A DNA stretch of 64,000 nt. It comes from Budorcas taxicolor. Its lineage: Eukaryota; Chordata; Mammalia; Artiodactyla; Bovidae. Under the pieces are notes generated by a model. That model did not search any database, was not told the origin of the DNA, and was given only the letters and a program-made list of their open reading frames with translations. A program made the position numbers and the translations under genes. The DNA is taken from NCBI RefSeq assembly GCF_023091745.1, contig NC_068935.1, positions 62,706,724 through 62,770,723 of the forward strand, read 5' to 3'. Below, piece by piece: positions 20,601 through 32,600 of the stretch; position 1 is the stretch's first letter, and each line of letters starts with the position of its first letter.

Positions 20601-23600
20601 AGCATGTGCCGCAGGAATGCCCCTTAGGTACCAACAAGGGTGTCAATGCCGTCTAGGGCCAGCCCTTCTAGAAATCTACCAAGAACACATACCCATAGAA
20701 ACACAAAACAACATTCTGCATTTGAGCACAATGCTATTGGTGATAGCATTCTTTTTACTGGCCCAAGACTGCAGCCAAGCCAGACAGCCACCGCCCAAGA
20801 CCTATTGGGCCAACACTGGCATGTGCGCACCACGGAGAGCCAGGTAGCCTGAACCCCAGGGTGGGAACCTCAGGGTGGGACCCCCAGGAAGGGGTCCACG
20901 GTAGGCCATTCTCCAGGGGAGAAACAGAGACTTTAGGAAGCAGAGAGCAGAAATGCACAGAACTAGTCCAACATGGGGTAGGCGGGACTGAGGTGAGGAA
21001 TGGCACAGGGCCAGAACTCGCCAGGTGTGTGGACCAGAATTTCATTTTCTGAATCATGTAAAAGTTGACATAACCAAAAAGAAAATCAAGACAGAAGGGA
21101 AGAGACTAGAACACGCCTAGCATCCATGGAGGGGAAACAGGCTGGCTCAGGTCCTAGGGCAGCCTGTGCTGGGGAAAGTGAAGGTCCAAAAGCATGAACT
21201 GCTTAGATTTCAGAGAAGAAAAGAACCTGCTTGGCGATGTTGGGGGGAAAGAAGGGAAAGACAGAAAGTGAGGGAGGGTCTCAAGGGTCTTATGGGGAAG
21301 AAGGTTTTGGGCAGCAGGGAGGCCTCAAGGGGGGATCATGGAGCTGTGTCGGGTTTGATTCTGGGTGTGATGGGATTCCTTCAGCTGCTGTGTGGAGAGT
21401 GGCCTGCAGGAGACCCCAGAGGGCAGCAGGTGGCCTGGGGGACTCTGAGGCCTGCTGGACTCCATGCCACAGCAGCCCTGCAGCAGCATCACCTTGATGA
21501 TCTGGGGCAGGGGATGGCAATTCCTCATGGGGCAATGCCCAGGGCAGGGCAGACTGCTCCAGGGGCTCTTGAGGCACAGTCCCAGGTGTAGGTAGTGGGG
21601 ACTCGGGACGTGACCAGGAGGTGGAGCAACACAGCTGGCCGGTGTGGGGAAAGTGCCACCAACTGAGGATAGGGAAACCTGGGCCAGCAGCAGGGTGGAG
21701 CGACAGCCAGCCCTGCGAGGAGGCACTGCAGGAGCAGCTAACACCGCATTATAAGCAGTCTCCACCTCAACACAAAGGAACAACTAAAAAGAAGCTCAAG
21801 GAGGGGAGGAGAGAATTCTTTGGCTACCAAGTGGGGAGACCCCTGTGCCCAGACTGCAACTTGGCCTAAATGAATTGCGTGGGCTTTGAGAGATTTTTAT
21901 TACAATCGCATAGACATAACGTAAAACCTGCCCTTTCACCTAAATGATCGATAAATGAGTTTTTAATAGCACCAATGATGGGACTAAGACAGCCTTTAAC
22001 TATCTATGACGTCCTGGCTCTTTCAAATTGAAATTACTTGAAGCCGCTATGAAAATATGGTGATTTTCAATTCTGTGGACTGACGGGCACAGAGGTGGTT
22101 TGGTACTTTGATTTTCTGACTGCTACTGAAAACAAATAAAAGCCCACAAAGAAGCCTGGAAGCCATTCTGCTGGGTGTGAAGTGGAGGCAAAAAGGGTGC
22201 CAAAGAGGTAATCCAAGTGAGTTACCCCTGGCTCAGCTGCCTGCTCGGTGGCAGGGTAACCTGAAGGAGGGAGGCCATGCAAATACTCGAGGCCCCCCAG
22301 CAGAAGGGTTACAGGGTTTGTTAAAACACAGTTTCAAAGAAACCAAACAGCCCCCCTTTCATCCCCCCTTTCATCAGACTGTATCTCTGTGTGCATGCGT
22401 GTGCACACACACTGCCCCAGAGAGGACCGTGAGAACTGAGTACCTAGTTCTTAAGTTCATCCATTTGAGACTTGTGGGTATCCACCTGATCAACTCTTCA
22501 GTGTTACAGGTCAAAAGAAAAGCAGAGATAAGCAGACAAGGTCACCTGTCTGAGGTCATATCTGAGATGACATGTGCTCGTCGACGGCCCTTGCCCGAAG
22601 CCAGCCTCAGTTCTGGATGGGGACACCAGGGTAGAACCAGACTCACTCTCTAGGCTTCAAGTGCTCCCCGTTTGGGGGAGCAGATGAGGAGAGGCAGCCA
22701 AGGGTGACCCTGTCCTCTGTCCCAGGCACAGAGGAAGGCCAGACACAGCGGGTCTTCAGGGCTGATGATGAGTGCTCCAGGCAGGGCAGACCAGGTGGGC
22801 CTGGGTGACCCCAGCAACAGCTCTATCCTGCCACCACTAGGAAGCCCCTCCCTGGAGGAATCAATGAGTCAGGGTAAGCCCCGTGTGTCACCCTGGCTCT
22901 CGACTTCTGAGGCCTTTCCTGCTCCCCACAGCGCCCCAGAGAGCACACACGTCCTCTTTCCTGTCGTCCCCTCGCTCAGGAACCATGTGCCAAGGGAAGA
23001 TGGTACCCTCTGCCCATCAGCTTCAAGGAGGCAGCCAGGACATGCCGACTATGGGTGCCTGGACCCTGGGGTTAGCAGGAGAGGGTGCCGGAGTGGCCAC
23101 TGAGGGCCCAAGAAAGCCGAGAGTGACGCCTACAGCGACGGAGAGTGTGTGGCCACAGAGGACGGTCATGCTGGGGGTGCAGGTCCACGGATCGGCTCCC
23201 CGCAGTGAGGCAGAGAGACCTGCAGAGACTCCTCTGGCTGAAACTACCAAAATTGCAGGACTGAACGACTTCCAGAAGATGCTATAGAAGACAGTGCTTA
23301 CAAAGGTTGACCAATACTCACAAACTGGCCAGAGACTAAGGAATACACAGGCTAAAGAGGCCGGGAAGGGAGGGAGGGAGTCTTGTTTGGCGAGGACTCC
23401 AGAAGGCGCTCCACAGCCGACCAGTAGAAGAGCCAGGGACAGGGAAAAGCGGGGACAGGGATAAGCAGTGATAGCAGCACCTCCTGAGGCCATGAGGAAA
23501 GGCCTGGAAATAGAGGGGCATCCCACGTAGTGGCAGGCATGGACTCTTCAGAATGGGTTGCAGCTTGCGCAGAAAAAGGGCTGGTGACTGAAGACATGGG

Positions 23601-26600
23601 CCACTGGACTGGCTCACTGAAGGCAGCCGGGGAGGTGATGCTGAAATCCTTGAGGGCTCCAACTGCCCCAAATGGATGCTCGGAGCAGAGTCAGCCTTCA
23701 GGCCTCAGGAGGGTGATGGCATGCCTGCTTGGGGCACAGGGGCAGCATGTCTGCAGAGGCAGAGGTGACAGCAACATGACTGGATTTCAAAGCTGTTTTA
23801 CCCAAGCTGTCTTACAATTAAAGAGGATGCCTTCACTTCACATGGATATATTAAGAGAAAAGGCTGGAAACCTTGCAGAAGTGCCTTCTTTTAGTGGCTC
23901 AAAGCATTGCAACGTTTTCAATAGCATTATGCTCTAGATAGTACAGCTATGAGTGTGAAAGAAAGTGTTGACATGTTTCCCTGTGTTTAAAAAAAAAAAT
24001 CACTGCCAAAGGCAGCCTTGCCCAGGACCCAGCTTTTAATATCAACAGAAAAACTAACTTGTACAATGCAGGGAAGGAAGCACCAATCTGGGGTCATGGC
24101 AAAAACCAGTCAGCTGATGTTGATGCCACTTGCAAATGCCAACAGAGTCTTCAGTGAGCCCTGGTGCTTCTTTAACCACAATGGTTACTGGTTTTGTGAG
24201 CTCTGATTACCAAATCACACACGTTTCTCATGGCCTACTCTGATCCAGTTTTTCCCATAACAACTTCTGTTTTTCAATGTGTGATTAGCAAAACACACGA
24301 TTTGGGGAGGAAATGACATATCACATTGAAACAGAAGAGCTACACAAATCTTAAACATCTGTAAAGACTGAGAGAAGGCTCTTGTGTAAATAAAATCGTT
24401 TGCTAATTATGCTCGTGAAACAAAAAACATTACATCAAATCCTTGCTTTGACCTAGCAAAGGAAAAAGAGTTGCAGGAATCTTGACTTCAGTCCAAATCA
24501 CTGTATCCCAAGGGGTCTGATGGCAAGAACTGACTGTATTTTCCTAATGAAAGGAACCTCCAGTAATCAAGCGGGAGGCAGCCTTGGGATGCCGTACCAG
24601 GCACTCTTTGGATCCAAGGCTCCTGTGAATTCCACGAGTGTGATCGCTGACATTTGGCACTTGCACTGATCAGACCATGGACACTCAGGTGGGATTACTC
24701 AACCCCCAAGGATTTCATATTAAAGAGAGACAGACCACAAAACCAGGTGAAGGCTGTAGCTGAAAAGGTATTCTTCCCTTGAAGTGGAATCAGGCTCCCC
24801 CAGAGTGAGCTCTAGGACACTTCCAGAGCCCCAGCGATATCCTGACTTTTCCTAATTTCAGTCATGCTTGCATCAGGCCCATGTTGGGAGATGCGTGTGT
24901 CAGCACCTTTCATTTCCAGTCAGCCACCTCGTGGAGTCCGGTCAGGAGCCCAAGCATCACTACGAAGCCACGAACTGGGAGGATGAGGGGGTGGCTACTT
25001 CCCCACGTCAATAGTCTGGGACCCGAGGCGAGAACAGGCCTCCCGGCAGAGGCTGCTTCTGTCCTGAAGAGTCACTCGTTGGGCCTTCCAATTCTTTCTC
25101 CCTCCAGTACGAGCTACAGCATCTCAGAATCCAGGAGGTTTCTCTGCACGAATCATCAAGGCAGCAGCACTGTGAGTCTCCAGCTTTGGCCCCTTTAAAG
25201 ATCTGAGAGCAATCAAACTGGCACTGCAAGATGGTCTCAGAGGTCTCTGCAGAGGAGGAAGAGGGACGGGGTTCTGCTTGAAGGCTTCAACAGTGGAACC
25301 TAAAGTTCAGTGGCCCTGTTCTGAACTCAGTGTATTCTTTAATAGCCCAGTTTTTAGAAGATGCAAGAAACTATGCTTTGAAAAGCTGTACAAAACACAG
25401 TTCATGCCGCCCAAAGATAGAACCCTCCCCAAATGAAGGCAGTCAGTGCCATACGGTAAGTCTCCTCGTCACAGCATGAAACCACCACATGTGGGAAAGA
25501 TAAGCAAGTTTGAAAACACACTGCCACTGTGGAGAATAGTCAGGCAGTTAGTTCCTCAAAAAGGTAAACGTAGAGTTCCCATGTGACCCAGAGATTCCAC
25601 TCCAAGGTATGGACCCTGGAGAGTTGAGAACAGACACTCAAACAAGAGCCCATGAATGACGATGTTCCTAACAGCACACATCACAGCAGCCAGAAGGTCC
25701 CAAGAAGGACTTGGCGCTCTGACTGCCAAGAGCCAGAGTTCAATCCCTGGTCAGGAAACAAAGATTCCACAAGCCCCATGATGGCCAAAAGGAAAAAAAA
25801 AAGAAGGAAACTCTGACACCTGGTACAGCATGGATGGATCATGAACTGAAGATGTTAAAGCTAAGTGAAGCCAGACACAAAAGGACAAATATTATGAGAT
25901 TTCATGTATATGAAATATCCAGAAATAGGAAAATCCAGAGACTGCAAGTAGGATATTCACTGCCAGGGGCCAGAGGTAGTAAGTAATAGAGAATGACTCC
26001 TAATGGACACAGGGATTTTTTTTGGGGGGGGGTGATACAAATATTCTGGAACTAGATAGAAGCAATGGTTGTACATTTGTTACTGTTGTTCAGTCCCTAA
26101 GTCGTGCCTGACTCTTTGTGACCCCATGGACTATAGCACGCCAGGCTCCTCTGTCCTCCAGTATCTCCTGGAGTTTGCTCAAACTCATGTTCATTGAGTA
26201 GGTGATGCTGTCTAACCATCTCATCCTCTGCTACCCCCCTTTCCTTCTGCCTTCAATCTTTCCCATTAGAATGCACATTACAAATGTACTAAATGCCACT
26301 GAACCCTTTAAATGGGTGAATGTCATGATATGTGAATTCGACCTTAAATTTTGTGAGAACCCACTAAAATGATAGACAACTTCACCAATTACCCTAAATC
26401 ATTACGGTAGGTTTTCCAATGCTCTGCCAAGTAGCTCTGCTGTCCCATTTAAGAGAAAGAGGTGAGCGTGGGGACCTATGGGGACACATGGTGGACTGGA
26501 CCACGCTGACCCAAATGAAATCTCCGAAGCCCAGAACATGGTAACCATGACAGTCAGAAAGGAATTTAGCCCTAGAAGTTTAATGACTAGGCATGTAGCC

Positions 26601-29600
26601 AAGTTGAAGGTTGTTGGCTAAATATTCTGAGAGCGTTTGATCAATCTTTTTTTTTAATTGTGGTAAAACCCATGATACAAAATCTACCATTAGCAGCACT
26701 TAGTACATTCACAATGTTGTGCAAGCATCACCACTATTTAGTTTCGGAACATTCTGTCACCCCCCCCAGAGGAAACCTCGCACCCACTAAGCAGGTACTT
26801 CCCCAGCGCCCCTTACTCCCAAGCCCCTGGCAAACACTAATCTCCTTTATGTCTCTATGGATCTGCTTGGACCTTTCATATAAATGGAATCATACAATAT
26901 ATGGCTTTCTGTGACAGGCTTCTTTCACTCAGCATGTGTTCAAGGTTCTTCCATGTTGTAGCATGTATTAGAACTTCTTCCCTTTTTATGCTGAATAACA
27001 TTCCACTGTATAGACACACCACGCTGTGTTCATCCATTGATCTGTTGACAGACATCTGGGTTGCTTCTACCTTTTAGCTGCTGTGGATATTTGTGTACAA
27101 GTTTTTACACAGGTGTATATTTTCGATTCTCTTGGGTCTATACCTAGAGTGGAATTTCTGGGTCACACGGGCATTCCACGTGTAACCTTTTGAGGAAACG
27201 TCAGGCTGTCTTCCACATGGCTTCCTTTAGCGGTGATGAAAATGTTCTAGAACTCCATAGGAATAAAGCGGGGTGGCAGAAATGGCTTCTACTCTGGAAT
27301 GCCCAGCAGGGAGGGGCAAACTTTGAACACAGTTGTCACAACCAAGACACTGGGAGTGGGGAGAAGTGTTTCACGTCACCCCCTCATTCACTCCATAGTG
27401 GACGCTTTGGCAACAAGATATGCTTTCTACCTGCATCTGTTTCTTCTCTTTCTTCCAGTACAAACAATCTTATAAAGCAAAGAGTCAATAACGAAATCAC
27501 AGCGCTTTTGATGAGTGTTGTCAGAGAGGAGATACCAGGAGCCAGGGGAGAGCTCTGGAAGGTGGTGTGACTTGCTTGGGGTGGGAAGGATTGGGTCCCA
27601 TGTAGGTCATTGAAGGGGGGCTGGATAAATGTGCTAAGAATGAGAGGAAACCCAGAACTCAAGCCTTATGACTGACATTTTTGTCACTTCGTCTCTTCCC
27701 AGCCTCCGTATCTAGCTACTTCTCTCCCACCATGTTTCTGGGCCCCTGTGCATGTCTGTGCTGCAGACTACTCATGTCAAGCCCTCCCACAAACAGGCGG
27801 ACGCTCATCAGGGGAAAGCTGGCCCCTGGGGCCCCCTCGCCATATATCCAGCTTCAGGTCCCCACAGCCTGTGTGCACAGACACTCTGGTCGCGCCTGTC
27901 TCTCTGGTTCCCAGCAACAGGCTCCCACAGCTCTTGCCTGCTGCAGTTTTTCTCTTAATACCGTTTGTTTTCCTCTCACTAGTGGAGGTCACCCCGCAGC
28001 TGCAGGTCTGACAGCCTTGCTTCCTGATGACAACACAGGAGCCGCTGAAGAAAAGGAGCAACAAAAGACAAAAAGAAGGGGTGACATCCAAAGCTGAGGC
28101 ACCATGAGTGACCTGCTGGAGGGGCAGTCTGGGACAGGACACCCCCACCCCCACTAGCAGAGCCCAAGGAAATCTTCAAGGTCACAACAGAGGGACCTGG
28201 AGCCAGGTTGGCTGAAAAGCACGGTCTGCCCGTGGCAGACAGAAGGGCGGAGAAGCCTGCAGGGCAAGGGCACCAGCAGGCTGCGGGGTTTCTGTGGGTC
28301 ACTGGCAGGGACTGAATCTCGCTCCCTGAAACAACTCTGGGGACCGGAGAAAAAGTGAGAAGACACACATCAGTAAGTCAGCGGTGGCCCTGTGTACAAG
28401 CACTAATGGGGTAGAAAATACAATGGAAGACTGACTTCCAGCCCCGCTAGTGGAAAGTCGCCTGGAATCCGCACCTGGGAAGAGCTGAAGACAACAGAGG
28501 GTGGCGGGACTGGGATGTGCTTCCGGGGACCCGCATCAGCAACCACACGACACGATCAAGTCACCGCAGATGAGAGCATCTGGTCCAAACGGCAGCTTCC
28601 AACCTCCCACATACCTGCTCTCTCCCGATCCCAGAGAAGATGGGGAAACACACAGACAGCGAGGAGTGGGAAGGGCAGATTTCATTCCGCAAAGGCAAGG
28701 GATGTAACACTGCATGCAGCACATGCCACAACCTGGCAGCTGAGGAAAGGGCTCCAGAGAACAAAGCAGCCGCAGGGCTGCTCCACCCCTGGAAGCCATG
28801 TCAGGAAGCTCACGAGAGCCCCGAGACCTCTCCACTAAGCTGGAACGGAGGAACTGGGGAGGCATCTCTCACTCTTGAAAACTCCTTTTGTATTGGAATA
28901 GAATTGCTTTATAGGGGCGTGTTGGTCTCTGCAGGGTGACAGTTTGAACCAGGCACAAGCACGTGTATGTCCCAGGTCTAGAGGCCAGCACTGCAGGAGG
29001 TGCCTGTGCTTGGGGCCACCCAGCTCAGGGAACCAGCAGGAGCCTGGGGTGCCCCTTTCCAGGAATGGCATGCATGTCCTTCAAGGGGCTAGAGCGAGCC
29101 GTGACATAAAACACTGAACACTGTTCCTAAGCTAGCAACTCCAGATGTGGCCAAAGAGTCCCCCTGCCTGCAGTTCCCCTGGTTGTGCAACTTGGTTCTA
29201 ACCACAAGAGCCAAGCTCACGACAGCCTAGAGGGGAAAGCACCGAGACAGGCCAGCGGACCAGGAGGAGACAGCCAAAACTCCCCTCTGCAGCAAAGCCA
29301 ACAAACAGAACTGGACGGAGCCGTCGAAGCCTGAGCCAAGTTGACAAAAAAACACATGGTACTTCTAGAAACATTTTATGGCCAAAAGCTTAAAAAAAAA
29401 AAAGGGGGGGGGGAGAGACAGGGAGGGAGATATGGCTCAGGAAAGTCAAACTTTCACCAAGGAGCGAATACACAAAAGGAAGAGAAAGAAATTCCTTACA
29501 ATTTTATAAGAACATGTTCTCAATAAGAGTTCAAAGATGAGAAGATAAAACACAGTAAGATGAAAGGGCAAATTCCCAACCTAGGGAAACAAACTGCAGA

Positions 29601-32600
29601 CCAAGATGTGCCATTAAGGAACTAATAAGTACATTTAAAGACAGCCGAAACAGAATATGCATAGCTGAAAATCCAATCAGACAAACACTGTATGCAGATG
29701 AAAGAGATAAAAGCAAAAGCAATTAGAGTGACACTAACAGCATTGGAAGAGAGACAAAGATAATCCAACATAAGGATAATTCGTGTCCCTGCAGTAGGGA
29801 ACCCCAAATGGCACATAGACGCCATCAAAGATATATAAGAGAACTAATTTGAGACAAAGGTGAGCTGCATTTGCAGGCTGAAAGAACACACCATGCTTCT
29901 GAAAAAAAGTGATTAAAAAAAAACACACCTCATCAGTGAGAGGGATGGTGGTCAATGTCCTGAACATAAAGGGTAAAGAATTCTTCAGGTGCCTTAAGGG
30001 ATCATGTAAAGAGGGGTCCAGGCTTAAGGACTAGGAAGAGCCAAGGCCCCAACTCCAGGAACAATCTGGCAGGTTCCAGGACACGCAAGAATGATGGGCT
30101 GGAGGCAAGTGAGCAAGGCGGAGAAAAGGAGCTCAACATGAGGCAGGCCTGGCTACCTCGTTTGTAAGACGTGTTATCAAATGAGAATGCAGGACTTCTT
30201 CAAAAATGGAGACTTTGGAGCTGGTTGCAGTGGAGCATTAAACCAAGCATGGCTCTTCTAAGCCCTGGGTATGATATAGGCTACATGTCTAGGAATAGAT
30301 GAGATTTTATTCTGTGAGGGATGAGGGTTTTTCTCAGAGGAGCAAACATGATCAGATGAACAGTCTGAAGAGGGTCATCGTTCATGGAAGACAGAGTGTG
30401 AGGCAGGATGAGCAGGCAGGGAGACACGAGGTGCTGCAGGTGCACTCACAGTGTGGGGTGCACACAGTGTGCACTCACATGTTTCTTAGGGACTGACACC
30501 CATGCACAGAAGGAAGAGCAAGCAGATCGGGGCAGGGGAAGAAGTTGAAGTGCAATGCAGGCTCCAGAGCTTTCTGGAGCCTTGGGCAGTGATGGTAGGG
30601 CAGGGGTTTGGTACCCACTCCCTCCTTCACCCACCCACGGCCCTGGGATCAGCCTGACCGGGTGAGGAAGCTCTCACAGCTGAGACCAGGGCCAAGGCCA
30701 AGCCCAAAGGGGCCGGCAGCTGGGGGTGGCCTGCAGACTGCACTCCTTCTGCGGATCTGCATGGTCATCCCCTTGACTGCTGTGGGGGTAGTGCAGAGTC
30801 TAAGCAGGGGACACTGTGGTTGGCCTAGGTGCCATCAGGGGAGGGCATGTGTGTGCTGGTGGACTGCTGGAGATTCAGGATTCTGACTTCTGTATTTTTT
30901 TCCATGTTGAGGCATTTCGCATTTGAGGGTTCAAGGCTAGAGACAGAGATCTGGTAGTCTTCTCAGCACGGATGTCTGAAGAGGCCAGCGAGCAAGTGAG
31001 GGTCCCTTAGATATGAGTATGGACAATTTCCCTCCCATTACCTGGCCCTATGATGAGGAGAGAGAGTCAGCAGAGGAGCCAAAGAGGAGCAAGGCAGGAG
31101 AAGAAAGACAATCAGGTGGATCTGTCCAGATTATTGGTAGTAAGCAACAGAGACCAACTCTAGCTGATTTATGCAGAACAGGACTGGATTAAACAGCTCC
31201 TGGAAGATGGAAGGTGGTAATGTTTGTACAGTATGAATATACCAAATACCATGGAATTGTACACTTAAATGGGGGCTTCCATGGTGGCTCAGATGGTAAA
31301 ACATCTGCCTGCAATGCAGGAGACCCGGGTTTGATCCCTGGGTCAGGAAGATCCCCTGGAGAAGGAAATGGTCAGCCACTTCAGTACTCTTGCCTGAAAA
31401 ATTCCATGGACAGAGGAGCCTGGTGGGCTATAGACCACGGGGTCACGAAGAGTTGGGCATGACTGAGCAACTTCTCTTTCTTTCTTTACACTTCAACGGT
31501 AATTTTTTTTCAAGTGTATTTTACCCCAGTAACAAAAACTGGGGGGAATGAAAGCCTATTAGGTGGGCCAGAGGGCTGGAAAACAGGTTTGAATCTAGTT
31601 AGCTGGGAACAATATTCCAAATTCTGCTGCCAAGGTGGCTCAGGGCAGCTAGCACTGTGTCTGCCACTGTGGCCAGGGAGCTGGCCCTGCTCCCTTGGGG
31701 AGGGGGGGTCTGATGAGCCAGCCAGCAACACATGTCCATACCTCCGTGCAGGGCTTAGGGCATTTTTGTCTGCCAAGGGCCACATAGGAAGCATTTTCTG
31801 CTTTACAGGAGGCACTCAACTTGCCAGTGAAGTGGGAGAGTAGCCTCAGACAATGCATACAGGAAGGAGGAGGGCAGGGTTGCAAGAAAATTTTCTTTAC
31901 AAAAAAAGGCAGTGGGCCAGATTTGACCTTCAGATGTAGTGTACCCACCGCAGTTCAAGCTGAAAGGGCAACTATGAAAAAGAAGCATAGAGCATTTTCA
32001 GTGACTCCAGTCAGAGTCTCTCATCAAGTTCCTAAGATGAGGTGGCTCAGATGTGAAGTAAGAAAACCAAACGAAGCCAGTGACTCTGCACCAGGAGAGG
32101 GTGCCGGTGGGACCCCTGAAGAGACGCAGGAAGGGGATTCCAGGAGAGAACAAGCCTGTGGGGAGAAATCTCCACTGGCCCAGGTAGGCAAACATCCACT
32201 AGGGGCAGAAGAAAACTGGGAGGTGGGAAAGGGGAATATTCAGTAGACAAGTCGTGAAAAGCTTAGGCAAAGAGGGAACAGAGAACTGGGCAGGAGCTAA
32301 GGTGGGAGTGCTCGGTGAAGCTGGGAAACTGGAAAACACGTTTGTACAGTGATGGGCAGGATTCATAAAAGGAGGGAAAACTGACAGATTCCAGGAAGTC
32401 TTTGTCACCAGGGGAGCTGTGTGCTAGTGCTCCAAGGGTGGGGCAGTCTCCAGGGACAGGACGAAGTACAGGCTGTGACCTTGGTAGTGGGGAGCTGAGG
32501 TCACTGGAGGCGAGATGATCAAAAGTTGAGAGCCAAGCACCAGGAGGGCCCTCTGTTACTGTCAGTCAGTCATGTCCAACTCTTTGAGGCCCTGTGGACT

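Larger units (their letters stand above)
19051..25480. other. Mostly unique intron-2 sequence
   Basis: Low in recognisable repeats: a small tandem duplication (19.43-19.49 kb), an A/T homopolymer at 19,640-19,656, a MIR-like piece at 19.68-19.76 kb, and an A run at about 23,988-23,999. Between 21.88 and 22.08 kb and 23.8 and 24.6 kb the base composition drops to AT-rich, unique-looking sequence without long frames. Nothing functional can be assigned. Confidence 0.5.
25490..26370 (+). mobile_element. Old L1 3' region, interrupted by a SINE and a BovB fragment
   Basis: Contains phrases typical of old mammalian L1 3' ends on the plus strand (CCATGTGACCCAGAGATTCC; CAGGGGCCAGAGG; CACTGAACCCTTTAAATGGG). 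Split by a tRNA-type SINE at 25.70 kb and a BovB end at 26.08 kb, which dates both as later insertions. Confidence 0.65.
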